From a virus, in IMG/VR virus record IMGVR_UViG_3300030329_003406, positions 1 to 55,990 of that record: 55,990 bases of DNA. One strand, given 5' to 3'. The position numbers and the translations under genes are program-made. The notes under the pieces were generated by a model. The model was not told where the DNA came from. It saw only the letters and a program-made list of their open reading frames with translations, and did no database searches. Shown here piece after piece: positions 18,266 to 28,206 of the stretch (position 1 is its first letter; every line of letters starts with the position of its first letter).

Positions 18266-21200
18266 TAAACTGCCCTATATACTATAGATATATCATTGAT
18301 TTCAAAAAATTCAGCAGTTTCACATTCAAATTCTATCATAAGAGAAAATTGTTTTACTGGAGCCCCAGAACCAGAGAAAGTAATTTCTTTAGTAGTCCAT
18401 GAATTAGAAGGAGAAAGAGTCCCTAAATCTGTAAATCCTAAACCACTATTATATGAGGATTTCACATTCACTAGAGATGATGATTTATAAGTTACTATAA
18501 CACCATATAATGCTTTCTTAGAATTAGGAGAACCAAAATCTATATCTCTAGTTCTTACATTAATAGGAGCAGAAATTCTATGAGAATACCCATTGTCAAA
18601 ATCTCTTACTCCTAAATTTAAAACAACCCAACCAGCTGCAGCTAAAGGTACACTAGTAGCAGAAGGAGCATTGCCTATAATTCTTATAGAAGAAAATGTT
18701 ACAGTTACATTACTAAATGATTCGTTAGTACCACAAGCACCTCCCTCTTTAACTATAGCATGAGTAATTCCAGTTGACCCAGCAGCTCCGCCCCAAGGAT
18801 CAGTTGTTGCGCTGGCAATACCTATAGAAGTAAAACCTGCATCACTATCTGCTCCATACTCACTTATAGTTTTAACTCGAAATATATTATCACCAGTATT
18901 GGCTCCGCCAAAATCATCACCAGTATCATCAAATGTAAATAAATCACCTACTTTTATATAGCCTGCATTTGGTCCAGTTGGAGAGTAATCACCAGCAACC
19001 TTTAATGTTAAACCACTATCATCAACTTTAATAGTCCCTGGTCCAATAGTATTTTTAGCTTCAGATGCCCATGCCCCGCCAGCAGCTCTCGCTTCTTGAA
19101 TCAAGGGAAGCAATGAATTAGTTACATTCATATCATTATCATCTGAACTAGTTGTATATGGTCCAATTCTATTATCATCGTCATCATTATCTTTAATTAT
19201 AACAGAGAAATTACTGCCTCCTGATAAATTTCCAGTTCTTCTTGGATGTAATAACCATTCTCCAGGACTAGCTGCAGAACCAGGAACATGTATACTATTT
19301 ACAGGTCCACTGCCAACAGTAAAGGTTACAGTATTATGCTCTCCATAAGTAACATAAGTATCCCAATTAGATACTATGTCACTTTGCTGTGAACTTTGTT
19401 CAAACGTTAACCTTGTAATATAAGCATTATCTCCCCAATTTTCTGCTGGAGCTTCAGGTATCTCATACAGTGCGCCTGCTGCAAATCCCGATGCAATAGT
19501 ATCAAAAGGCATATATTCAACAGATTCATCTAAAAAGAATGCGTCACCATTCATAGTGCCTTGACTGCAACCGCTTAAAGTATAAAGAGCTCCTGGAACA
19601 AATAAGTCAGCTTTTCTTCCTAACATAGTTATAATCATTTTATCTCCAGTCACCCTAAAAACTAATCCTGGAACTGTCCAGATACAACTTGTAGGAGTAA
19701 CACTAGTAATAGCATCTGGAATCAATGAATCCCAATGACCTGTTGATCCGAAAGATAATGCAGTACCTGACCCATTAATACCGTCAACATTAATACTAGA
19801 AATATCTTGAAGCATATTCTTTGGAATATATGTATTTATTCCCCATGAAGGTGTATGAGATGAATTCCATCCAAACATAGCATTATCAGCTCTACCATAC
19901 CCTAGTTGAAAATAAGCTTTCTGGAAGTGAAATAAAGTGCCAGCGTTTTCAAGTCCATATCCAGTATCATTGGTACCAATATTAGATAGCCCATCAATAC
20001 TTTCAACTCCATCCCAAAAATCTACATGGCTTAATGCAGTATCTAAAACAAGCTGTGAGTTACTTCCTGGAAGACCAGCAAAGTTACCACCAGCAGCCTT
20101 AGTTACTTTAATCTGAATTGCATTAGGATTTATAAATATAGTATCTCCATTAGAATGATACTGTTGTGGCTCTATGCCATATAATCCACTAGACACACTA
20201 TTAATAGCACTACCAATAGGAGCAAAGACATTATATAAATCAAGATGACAATGATAAAATAATACCATCTGCGGATAGTTACTATAGTCAGAACCTGTCA
20301 CCTCACTAGTCGATGCCAAGTGAAGAGCATAAGTGTCAGCAACGTTATCTGGCAACTCAGGAGGACTTACCTCGTATACTAAGGCATTTTCAAAATGGCT
20401 TGCTGCAACAGTATCTTTAGTTATTTCGCCTTTTGCTACAACTATAGTAGCCCCGCTAGGAGTATTTGTAAAAACTATATTATTACCATTAAACGTATCT
20501 GAGCTTTCAATTTCCCAAGAAGGCCTAACAAGAGTAAAATCATCTGGGTTGCCTTGATCTACCAAAAAGGATCCAGAACCATATGTATTAATAAAATCCG
20601 TAGCATTTATATATGACTGTATCTGAAATGCTAATTCCTCTCTAAATGTGCGATCATTTTCTGCAGTAGCACTATAGCTAAATGTATTAGTTATATTTAC
20701 TCCATTAATAGTAAGATAGGTATTACTGGCATTCATATTTTGATTGGTATTTGTTATAGTCCAATGTGCATTAACCCCTGCATATGCTGGCACTATATTG
20801 TCAGATAATATAACCTCACTATTATTTGTGCTATGACTTAAGAACATACAAGTATTATCATAATTTGCAACTATATTAGATTTAGGGAGCCCACTTACAC
20901 GCCCTTCCCCTCTAGTCCATGATTGGGTCATAATATCATAAATCATAACATCACCAGTATTCTCATAAAGATCATCACTAAGGATAGCTGATGCAGGGTC
21001 TTGCATAATAACTATCTGTTTTAATTCTTGTATATATCCTACCATACCATTAGACCCAATAAACTCACTCCATCCTAAAGATATTGCTGTAGATGATTCT
21101 GTTGGATTTAATTTGCCTAATATTAAATTATTTATTTTCTCTCCATCATACAAATAGCAACCATTCTTATTTACCCACACAGGTCCAAATTCAGTTGTAC

Positions 21201-22797
21201 ATACTTGATAATCATGATTTACACCCATAAACCTATGTTCAGACTCTAACCTCTCATAGTCTTCAGATATATTTATAATATATAGATTTTCATTTTTGAA
21301 TTGAAGTAATCTATCTGAGAAGGAAACTAATGCTGTTATTTTTTCTCCATCATTAATAGCAACATCTATAAAGTTAGATTTAGGGAATATATCAAACGCA
21401 TTAACTGGAGAAACCAACATTCTATCATGCTCGGTATCAATCGCTCTAGTCCTGCATTGCTTCTTGCAATTCCCAGTAGTATAAAAATCACCATCATCGG
21501 TGACATTAGAATCTGTAAGGAACTTAACTCTTTTAACCCCACCTATATAGGTACGTCTATTAACAACTACAGCTGATGCATATCTGGCCGCCGTAGACTC
21601 TTCTCCATGCGTAATACCAGTCCTGAGTTCATATGTCAAAGCAGGCAATTTAGGTATTACCAATGCATTAGTATTCTTCACCGCATTATTCTGACCGCCA
21701 ATAACATCATCCGCAGTAAATGCCGTTTGCTTATCGCCTGCATGAGATTCAAAATAAGGCTTATCATCATCGCTAGTACCAAAATGCATATATGCCATAA
21801 ACAAAGGATCATCAAATACTCCTAGAGAATCTCCCATCCAATAAATATTGACACCTTTTAGTCTTGGGTCAAAAGGAATACTACTAGCATCTTCAGATGC
21901 ATCATCAAATCCTACACCTACTTGGAGCTTTATAGATCCATCTGCTGCACCACCACCGCTAGTAGTATCTAATACACAAGCTGTACCATTAGCTTTTAAA
22001 AATTGAGTAATAGGAGATTCCTGATCATCATCATAGACAAAAGAAGCTCCAAATTGAAGAGAACTATCTTGCTCCCATTCTCCAGCTGTACTATCGTAAT
22101 CAGCATACAAGAAAACGCTTCCAGTTCCCAACTTGCCATAAGCAGCAGTATCACCATGGGCAGTATTCTCTACAGCAAAATCATCTCTATTAACTAATTG
22201 ACCATTATTATTGTCAGCCCCAGAAGCAGATGGTGGAAATATATAAGAGTCTAAATCATACCAATCTGCTGGAACTACATAACCTAAGCCAGCGGTAGCA
22301 TTTGGAAAGCTAGAAACTCCATAAAACCATGTTTTATCTATAAATTGATATCTTCTAGGATAAACGGATTTAACATTGCTAAGGCTTAAGTCAGAAACCC
22401 TTAACCTTCCATCAACATAATAAAATACAGGTCGTATATTACTAACATCAGCAGCAGTACTAATACGAATTTCATCAGTATGCATAGATCCATCATATAT
22501 TGTAATACCAGTACCATTTTGTATAGCAAGTAATTTAGTCTCCTTGGCTTCGTTAGATATATTATGATCTGCATTAAATGCAAATAATCCATATCCAGGA
22601 GAAAAGAATCCCTCGATTTCACCACCACTATTTATTATAGCATGAGTCTTAGAGCCACCCATATTGCGTATCTTACCTTGAACATCAACCATTACTCCAT
22701 TCGCATCTGATAATGCATTTTCTGGGAGGTCTCTAGGGTCATACTGATTTACTAAGCCACCTTCAAACTTATTTATTAGTAGTACTGATTTTGGCAC
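18265..22797 (-). CDS. 1510-aa tail nozzle/stabilisation-type protein
   Basis: The start is GTG at 22795-22797. The N-terminus (KFEGGLVNQYDPRDLPENAL, then a segment ending GKIRNMGG) follows the pattern of podovirus tail tubular B/stabilisation proteins, which open with a GG-x-N-x-x-x-DP-x-x-L motif and a G-x-x-R turn. Residues about 470-640 look like propeller blades: FGPVWVNKNGCYLYDG, then a W-x-R-GEGRVSG strand. The C-terminal half is beta-rich, with several Gly/Ser-rich carbohydrate-binding-like modules. At about twice the length of T7 gp12 it may include fibre domains. It is probably the distal tail tube on which the fibres sit. Confidence 0.75.
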   Translation of the reverse strand: MPKSVLLINKFEGGLVNQYDPRDLPENALSDANGVMVDVQGKIRNMGGSKTHAIINSGGEIEGFFSPGYGLFAFNADHNISNEAKETKLLAIQNGTGITIYDGSMHTDEIRISTAADVSNIRPVFYYVDGRLRVSDLSLSNVKSVYPRRYQFIDKTWFYGVSSFPNATAGLGYVVPADWYDLDSYIFPPSASGADNNNGQLVNRDDFAVENTAHGDTAAYGKLGTGSVFLYADYDSTAGEWEQDSSLQFGASFVYDDDQESPITQFLKANGTACVLDTTSGGGAADGSIKLQVGVGFDDASEDASSIPFDPRLKGVNIYWMGDSLGVFDDPLFMAYMHFGTSDDDKPYFESHAGDKQTAFTADDVIGGQNNAVKNTNALVIPKLPALTYELRTGITHGEESTAARYASAVVVNRRTYIGGVKRVKFLTDSNVTDDGDFYTTGNCKKQCRTRAIDTEHDRMLVSPVNAFDIFPKSNFIDVAINDGEKITALVSFSDRLLQFKNENLYIINISEDYERLESEHRFMGVNHDYQVCTTEFGPVWVNKNGCYLYDGEKINNLILGKLNPTESSTAISLGWSEFIGSNGMVGYIQELKQIVIMQDPASAILSDDLYENTGDVMIYDIMTQSWTRGEGRVSGLPKSNIVANYDNTCMFLSHSTNNSEVILSDNIVPAYAGVNAHWTITNTNQNMNASNTYLTINGVNITNTFSYSATAENDRTFREELAFQIQSYINATDFINTYGSGSFLVDQGNPDDFTLVRPSWEIESSDTFNGNNIVFTNTPSGATIVVAKGEITKDTVAASHFENALVYEVSPPELPDNVADTYALHLASTSEVTGSDYSNYPQMVLFYHCHLDLYNVFAPIGSAINSVSSGLYGIEPQQYHSNGDTIFINPNAIQIKVTKAAGGNFAGLPGSNSQLVLDTALSHVDFWDGVESIDGLSNIGTNDTGYGLENAGTLFHFQKAYFQLGYGRADNAMFGWNSSHTPSWGINTYIPKNMLQDISSINVDGINGSGTALSFGSTGHWDSLIPDAITSVTPTSCIWTVPGLVFRVTGDKMIITMLGRKADLFVPGALYTLSGCSQGTMNGDAFFLDESVEYMPFDTIASGFAAGALYEIPEAPAENWGDNAYITRLTFEQSSQQSDIVSNWDTYVTYGEHNTVTFTVGSGPVNSIHVPGSAASPGEWLLHPRRTGNLSGGSNFSVIIKDNDDDDNRIGPYTTSSDDNDMNVTNSLLPLIQEARAAGGAWASEAKNTIGPGTIKVDDSGLTLKVAGDYSPTGPNAGYIKVGDLFTFDDTGDDFGGANTGDNIFRVKTISEYGADSDAGFTSIGIASATTDPWGGAAGSTGITHAIVKEGGACGTNESFSNVTVTFSSIRIIGNAPSATSVPLAAAGWVVLNLGVRDFDNGYSHRISAPINVRTRDIDFGSPNSKKALYGVIVTYKSSSLVNVKSSYNSGLGFTDLGTLSPSNSWTTKEITFSGSGAPVKQFSLMIEFECETAEFFEINDISIVYRAV

Positions 22798-22906
22798 GTT
22801 TGTGCTTACCTTTCTTCTTTATATATGAAAATCTAACATCACCCTTCTCATCTTTCCATTCATATAAGTCATCCATTACTGAATAAACTTTCTTCTTCTT
22901 AGCCAT
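22769..22906 (-). CDS. 45-aa small basic protein
   Basis: The ORF starts MAKKKKVYSVMDDLYEW and ends KRAKISTTNK, with Lys-rich ends and an acidic-aromatic middle. The start lies just after the previous stop, and the last 29 bases overlap the GTG start of the 1510-aa gene in another frame. Similar tiny basic ORFs are common in phage late operons. Coding status is likely but function is unknown. Confidence 0.6.
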   Translation of the reverse strand: MAKKKKVYSVMDDLYEWKDEKGDVRFSYIKKKGKHKRAKISTTNK

Positions 22907-22908
22907 TA

Positions 22909-23202
22909 TTAATTATCTGATCTTAATCCTTTGATGAATCCTCTTACTAATCCACCCATAATATTATCAAATAGGTCAATAAACCATGGCTCTATTGTGC
23001 CATTCCAGAACTTCTTACTGAAGCTCCATTTACCAAATCCTAATGTCATAACCTTACCGCAAGTTTCTGCAAATGTTTCTACCATATTTGCTAGCTGGTC
23101 ATTAGGAACTTTCTTAAGTACAAATAAGATGATACCTGCTGTACCACCTCCCATTAGCAATCCTGAATTACCTGATGCTAGCCCTATTAATGAATCAAAC
23201 AT
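22909..23202 (-). CDS. 97-aa membrane protein
   Basis: One hydrophobic segment (about 15-30, GLLMGGGTAGIILFVLKK), then an amphipathic helix and a Trp-rich region. It sits in a run of small membrane proteins (47, 86 and 97 aa), consistent with a lysis or membrane function, but it has no recognised holin signature. Confidence 0.7.
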   Translation of the reverse strand: MFDSLIGLASGNSGLLMGGGTAGIILFVLKKVPNDQLANMVETFAETCGKVMTLGFGKWSFSKKFWNGTIEPWFIDLFDNIMGGLVRGFIKGLRSDN

Positions 23203-23203
23203 A

Positions 23204-23464
23204 TTACTTCTCCTTTTTTAATAAATTTGTTACAATCTCTACTAAAGATTGATACGATTTTAATATACCTCGTTGTTCTATCTGCATTTTCTTCTGTTGG
23301 TCTATAAGCTTTATAATGATCATTTCTAGACGTTTAAAGTCTTGATCTAACTCCTCCATCAGCTCGTTCTGAATAAATTGATTCTGACGCCAAATAAAGA
23401 AGCCAAAGGCCATAGCTACTGCAACGGGTATCCCAAACTTTTCTAATACTGCAAATAAATCCAT
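23204..23464 (-). CDS. 86-aa holin-like membrane protein (BhlA/UviB-like layout)
   Basis: A single N-terminal transmembrane helix (about 9-25, KFGIPVAVAMAFGFFIWR) is followed by a charged coiled coil to the end. This layout matches small BhlA/UviB-type holins and other phage coiled-coil membrane proteins. It is coupled by TAATG to the phosphoesterase gene. The holin role is inferred from topology and size; no endolysin is adjacent. Confidence 0.65.
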   Translation of the reverse strand: MDLFAVLEKFGIPVAVAMAFGFFIWRQNQFIQNELMEELDQDFKRLEMIIIKLIDQQKKMQIEQRGILKSYQSLVEIVTNLLKKEK

Positions 23465-24246
23465 TATTTATTCCCATCTACCATCTCTCCCCAAACGCAA
23501 CAGCGTCCATCTATAATTTGAACTACATCTACTGTAAAATTACCTCGACCATAGAAATCTATTATAGCAAATGCATGTGCCCAGTTTATTCTCCTATTCG
23601 AAAGCCATTCATTGGCACTAGCTTTCATATTCTTTAAGCATCCAATACTCCATGCTGACTTAGGTCCATCCATATGAGTAGCAGACATTTGTTGTAGATC
23701 ATGCCAATGTCCATACATTACATTGCATCCAAGTTTTCTTAAATGATTTGATGTATGATACTGGCCTCCATATTGATGCCCATGATAAAAATATAATTTA
23801 CCAATCTTTAAATGCTTTCCAAAAGGGTAATACGTATACCCCCTATCAGCCAAGTTAACGGCATTAGCAAACTTATACTGTGGAATATAAGGATACTTCT
23901 CAACTGCAAGATTAAGCCAATCATCATGGTTTCCTTCAGTAATATACTTCTTTCCACAACCTGACTTATCAAGAGCCTCATCTATAATATCCATTCCTGC
24001 ATTTACTGCCTTTACATCTTTATCAAAATCTTTTATCAAGAACTCTAATGGAGGGGCTTTCTTACGTTTCCACTTCCAATGAGAAAAAGCTTCCCACTCT
24101 CCCACATCTCCCAGATCAACATATATATCTGGCTTAACAATCTCAATCGCTTTACAAAGAGCGTTTATTGCTGGCATATCCGCTAACGGAAAATGCTTAT
24201 CTGGAGTGGCAATTGCTCGCTTGATCACCCCTTTATCATTAGGCAT
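23464..24246 (-). CDS. Calcineurin-like metallophosphoesterase
   Basis: The order of metal-binding motifs is right for the family: TPDKHFP (D-x-H near residue 15), DLGDVGEW (GD), TEGNHDDW (GNHD), YHGHQYG and MYGHWHD (GHxH). The length of 260 aa is usual. Such enzymes cleave phosphodiesters or phosphomonoesters using two metal ions; the substrate is unknown. Phage copies occur near tail and lysis genes and resemble nuclease SbcD-type or cyclic-nucleotide phosphodiesterases. It is coupled to the holin-like gene. A role against nucleotide-signalling defence or in DNA processing is only a guess. Confidence 0.85.
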   Translation of the reverse strand: MPNDKGVIKRAIATPDKHFPLADMPAINALCKAIEIVKPDIYVDLGDVGEWEAFSHWKWKRKKAPPLEFLIKDFDKDVKAVNAGMDIIDEALDKSGCGKKYITEGNHDDWLNLAVEKYPYIPQYKFANAVNLADRGYTYYPFGKHLKIGKLYFYHGHQYGGQYHTSNHLRKLGCNVMYGHWHDLQQMSATHMDGPKSAWSIGCLKNMKASANEWLSNRRINWAHAFAIIDFYGRGNFTVDVVQIIDGRCCVWGEMVDGNK

Positions 24247-24254
24247 AGTCTCTC

Positions 24255-24407
24255 CTATTTAGACTTCTTAGATTTTCCTTCTTTTTTAACTTCTTCCTCT
24301 TCAGGATTTTCAGTTAATACCTCTATAGCACCTTGAAGTTTATAATATATTACTTCACATTCTTTAAGTTGCTTATTAAGGTTTTGAAGTTTTTCTTCAT
24401 TAGTCAT
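24255..24407 (-). CDS. 50-aa small coiled-coil protein
   Basis: ATG at 24405-24407 to TAG at 24255-24257. The protein starts MTNEEKLQNLNKQLKECE and ends in a Glu-rich then Lys/Ser-rich tail, forming a short helix able to coil. It lies between the holin-like 47-aa gene and the phosphoesterase gene. Function unknown. Confidence 0.65.
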   Translation of the reverse strand: MTNEEKLQNLNKQLKECEVIYYKLQGAIEVLTENPEEEEVKKEGKSKKSK

Positions 24408-24432
24408 CTTGATTTCTCTCCTTGTTTGTTTA

Positions 24433-24576
24433 TTATAATTCTTTTCTTATTTTTATAATTAAATATACTAAGGTAGCTATACCAACAGCAACAGAAACAA
24501 CTTCTGGTAACAACTGAAAACAATTGATCCATGTAGCTGCAACTCCAGCTCCAGCTGTCCTCAATGTATCTAGCAT
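24433..24576 (-). CDS. 47-aa single-span membrane protein
   Basis: ATG at 24574-24576 overlaps the preceding stop as TAATG. One strong transmembrane helix is present at about 22-41 (LLPEVVSVAVGIATLVYLII), followed by a short basic tail KIRKEL. The layout fits a pinholin or lysis accessory, but nothing in the sequence is diagnostic. Confidence 0.65.
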   Translation of the reverse strand: MLDTLRTAGAGVAATWINCFQLLPEVVSVAVGIATLVYLIIKIRKEL

Positions 24577-24839
24577 TATAGTGCGTTAATGTCTGATATA
24601 ATTGCAGTTAATCCTGTGATTTGAGATTCAATTTTACTTTTCTCTGCTTCAAGTCTTGCTTTGTCACGTTCATAATCTGTAACTCTAACTACATTAACTG
24701 CATCATCTGCAGCTTCACCTGTAGCACTATTGTACCTTTTTTCAGTTAAACTTATTATATCATTGCCATCATCATCAGCACTTTTTGAAAAGCTAACCTT
24801 TGATGCTGATTTTAATGAACTATAGTTTTCTGGTCTCAT
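24576..24839 (-). CDS. 87-aa fibre-adjacent protein with C-terminal coiled coil
   Basis: The first half is short and beta-like, with acidic and Ser-rich turns, and residues about 50-85 form a heptad-rich helix (YERDKARLEAEKSKIESQI). It follows the S74 fibre gene by 15 bases and could be a fibre accessory or assembly factor. No family recognised. Confidence 0.65.
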   Translation of the reverse strand: MRPENYSSLKSASKVSFSKSADDDGNDIISLTEKRYNSATGEAADDAVNVVRVTDYERDKARLEAEKSKIESQITGLTAIISDINAL

Positions 24840-24854
24840 TTATCTTTCTCCTTG

Positions 24855-27800
24855 TTAATTACATTTACATTTAGATTTTAATTTTTCCATTTCTTCTGAT
24901 AACTCTTGAACTGCTTTCACAAGAGGAGTTATTAATTCTGCTTCTGCTAATTCTTGCATACTATCTTTATTTTCACTCCACATAGGAAAATTAGAATGTC
25001 CAACTTTATCCATCGCTTCCTTTACCTCTTGGGCAATAAATCCATAATGAATTCTATTCGGATTCTTTCTTTCAGTTTCATTTGGGTTATATCCTTTAAA
25101 TTCTTTAGGATATTCACTTGGAGCTTTCTTTTTATAACTCACAGTTCTTAATCCATTAATAAAATCAAGACCTAATTCATTATCACTTATATCTTTTTTA
25201 ATCCTAATATCTGATGAATGTGACCAAGTAGCATTTTCTCCAAAATCAACTGTTATGTAATCACTCGCCCTTCCTATCCTGCAAGTTTCTGTTCCAGCAC
25301 CATCAAAATCATTACTAACATCAGCACCAGCACCTATAACAATTTCATGTGTTACGTCAGCAGCCGAAGCATTTAAATGAAATCCAAGCATAACATTATT
25401 ACTACCAGTTGCTATATTTTCTCCAGAACGAGAACCTATGCAAATATTAAAATCTCCAGTTGTTATACTTTCACCTGCTTCATATCCCACAGCAGTATTA
25501 TGCTGTGCATCTGTAATTACAGCAGTTAAAGCTTCCCATCCAACACCAACATTACCTTGACCAGTCAATGGTGTTCCAGTAACTGATTCTAAAGCATAAG
25601 TTCCTATTGCAATATTTTTTTCTGCATCACCAATAAACTCACCTGCTTTATGACCTATAGCAACATTATCGCCCTCATTATCAGAGTTTGTGCATTGATA
25701 TAAAGCTTTCATACCTATAGCAATATTCCTATCTCCTGTAGATTGAGAGCCTAATGCCTGATAACCTAAAGCAACATTTTTATCACCTGCAGTTAAATTT
25801 GTACCTGCTTGGTATCCAATTCCTATATTTTGACCTGATGTATTATCCTCAAGTGCAAGTCTACCAATACCAATACAATCATCTGCTGAAACTATGCCTG
25901 TGCCCATAGCACCTTTTCCCATAGCAATATTATAATAACCTTCATTATCAGCAGTGTCTAAAGTATTAGAGCCAATAGCTATACAGTCTCTTTGACCATC
26001 TACATGAGTACCACCCATTAAGGCTTGATAACCAATAGCAATATTGTAGTCATATTCAGGGTCATTAGCTGTACTCATAGCTTGATGACCAATAGCAACG
26101 TTATAATTTTCACCACTATCTGCAGCATCAAGAGCTTGATGTCCTATAACCACATTTCCAACATTATTAGTCATAGTGCCACCTGAATCAGCACCTATCA
26201 ATATATTCTTAGTAGCATCAGCTAATTCATCACCTGAAGCATATCCAATACAAACATTGTAATCACCACTAGAAACTAGTGTGCCTGCATAATATCCTAG
26301 ATAAACACCTCCTGTTGCTGTTAATGCAGATGTTGATGTACCACCACCTGCATAAGCACCTACTGCAGTACTATACACTGTTGTATTATTAGCAGCAGTT
26401 GAAGTATCTCCACCAATAAGAGTTTTAAATCCAATAGCAGTATTACCTCTATTATAATTATTATCTGTATCTCCTAAATATTTACCTGCATAACCACCAA
26501 CATATGTGCCTGAAAAAACTTCATTACTTGCTCCAGATAGACCAACTGCACTATAAGCTGCTTCATGACCAATTGCTACACATGCATTCCCTGAATCATC
26601 ATTCAAAGTATACAAAGCATTAGAACCAATTGCAACACAATCACTAACAGCTTGAGCACTTCCCATAGCTCTATAGCCCAAAGCAGTATTATTTCCACCA
26701 CTAGTCGCAGCAGTCAAAGCACTATTACCTATAGCAGTATTTGCATTACCTGAAGTTAAATTAGCAGCTGCTGAGTATCCTACATAAACACCATTACCTG
26801 CAGTGAAATGGTCAGCAGTACCACCTGCAGCTAAACCTCCACCTGCATAATGACCAACACCAACACTATAAGATGCTGTGTTATTAGTTACATCATCTGT
26901 TTCACCACCTGACATAGCTAAATATCCTATAGCAGTTATACCTACATTACCAGCAGTGCTACTTCCATTATCTATAGTTCCTAAATACCTTGCAGCTCTA
27001 TAACCTACAGCAGTTATTGCTGAAGCACCTGCAGCTCCATTTTGTGAATTATTATGATAAGCTGCTTCAAATCCAATAGCAACACTTCTATCTAAAGATT
27101 CATCATTAGCAGTATATAAAGAACCATATCCGAGGGTAGCGCAATTGTCTACAGCTGTAGAAGTATACATACTCAAATAACCAACTGCAGTATTTAAAGT
27201 ACCAGTACAAGCTGGAGCAGCTTGTCTTCCCATTACAGTATTTCCCTCTCCACAATCAGCACTTAATGCATCATACCCAACAGCTGTATTTCCATTAGCA
27301 CTTGTTAAACCATGAAGGGCTGTACTCCCTACTGCAGTATTTCCAACACCAGTACTAACAGTACTCATAGCTGCAAAACCAACTGCAGTATTACCACCTG
27401 AATCTTCTGCAGGCTCAAAAACTTTCATTGTATCTGCTCCAATAGCAGTATTGCTATTTCCATCAACATTTGCAGCTAAAGCTTGATAACCAAATGCAGT
27501 ATTACTTTCACCATCTGCATTAGCAGCCAAGGCTTGATATCCAACTGCAGCATTTTTTGTTCCTACAGTTAATGCTTTTAATGCTTCGAAACCAACTGCT
27601 ACAGCACCATCTGCTGCTGATGTTACAGCACCTTGCATAGCATCATGCCCTATAGCAATGCAATCATCTCCTGCAAAAGAAGCATTATTCATAACATTAG
27701 CACCGATAGCTATATTATTACCATCTACAGAAGTACCACCTTTTAATGCCTCAAAACCAATAGCTATATTATAATCAGCATCATCAGTATTTATATCACC

Positions 27801-28205
27801 ACCTGCTGATTTTCCAATCAATATATTATATGCTTCACCACCATCTGCTGCATCAAAAGCATAAGAACCAACAGCTATATTATTAGAACCATTACCTGCT
27901 GCACCTGCTGAACGACCAATATAAACATTATCATCTGCTGTTGTTTGGTCTTTTCCTGCATGATGCCCAATTAATACATTATTGTCACCACCAGTTATAT
28001 CTTCCCCTGCTTTTGAACCTATTGCTATATTCGCATCTGCACCACTATCTGCATCTGTTGTACTTGATAAAGCATCAGTTCCAATTGCTATATTACTGCC
28101 ATCATCTGCATCTAAAAGAGCTCCTGCACCCTCACCAATAGCCATACTATCTGTAGTGCTATCAATTTTTATTGGAGGTACTGAGCTTAACATTCCATTT
28201 AACAT
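24855..28205 (-). CDS. 1116-aa trimeric fibre: YadA-like head repeats plus S74 chaperone
   Basis: From about residue 25 to 960 the protein is dozens of imperfect 14-20 residue repeats of the type N-x-A-I-G-x-x-A (for example GDNNVLIGHHAGKD and YNIAIGYQALMGG). These match the left-handed beta-roll head repeats of YadA-type trimeric adhesins. The end (about 1000-1116) has SSDIRIKKDISDNELGLDF and IHYGFIAQEVKEAMDKVG, the hallmarks of the S74 intramolecular chaperone, in which the Ser of SDIRIKK and a Lys form the self-cleavage dyad. So it is probably a trimeric spike or fibre whose C-terminal domain is released after folding. The repeats are visible in the DNA as well. Confidence 0.9.
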   Translation of the reverse strand: MLNGMLSSVPPIKIDSTTDSMAIGEGAGALLDADDGSNIAIGTDALSSTTDADSGADANIAIGSKAGEDITGGDNNVLIGHHAGKDQTTADDNVYIGRSAGAAGNGSNNIAVGSYAFDAADGGEAYNILIGKSAGGDINTDDADYNIAIGFEALKGGTSVDGNNIAIGANVMNNASFAGDDCIAIGHDAMQGAVTSAADGAVAVGFEALKALTVGTKNAAVGYQALAANADGESNTAFGYQALAANVDGNSNTAIGADTMKVFEPAEDSGGNTAVGFAAMSTVSTGVGNTAVGSTALHGLTSANGNTAVGYDALSADCGEGNTVMGRQAAPACTGTLNTAVGYLSMYTSTAVDNCATLGYGSLYTANDESLDRSVAIGFEAAYHNNSQNGAAGASAITAVGYRAARYLGTIDNGSSTAGNVGITAIGYLAMSGGETDDVTNNTASYSVGVGHYAGGGLAAGGTADHFTAGNGVYVGYSAAANLTSGNANTAIGNSALTAATSGGNNTALGYRAMGSAQAVSDCVAIGSNALYTLNDDSGNACVAIGHEAAYSAVGLSGASNEVFSGTYVGGYAGKYLGDTDNNYNRGNTAIGFKTLIGGDTSTAANNTTVYSTAVGAYAGGGTSTSALTATGGVYLGYYAGTLVSSGDYNVCIGYASGDELADATKNILIGADSGGTMTNNVGNVVIGHQALDAADSGENYNVAIGHQAMSTANDPEYDYNIAIGYQALMGGTHVDGQRDCIAIGSNTLDTADNEGYYNIAMGKGAMGTGIVSADDCIGIGRLALEDNTSGQNIGIGYQAGTNLTAGDKNVALGYQALGSQSTGDRNIAIGMKALYQCTNSDNEGDNVAIGHKAGEFIGDAEKNIAIGTYALESVTGTPLTGQGNVGVGWEALTAVITDAQHNTAVGYEAGESITTGDFNICIGSRSGENIATGSNNVMLGFHLNASAADVTHEIVIGAGADVSNDFDGAGTETCRIGRASDYITVDFGENATWSHSSDIRIKKDISDNELGLDFINGLRTVSYKKKAPSEYPKEFKGYNPNETERKNPNRIHYGFIAQEVKEAMDKVGHSNFPMWSENKDSMQELAEAELITPLVKAVQELSEEMEKLKSKCKCN

Positions 28206-28206
28206 A

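Noticed and set aside
24855-28205. CRISPR-like repeat array
   Set aside because: The regular repeats are in-frame coding repeats of the YadA type, not short direct repeats with unique spacers.
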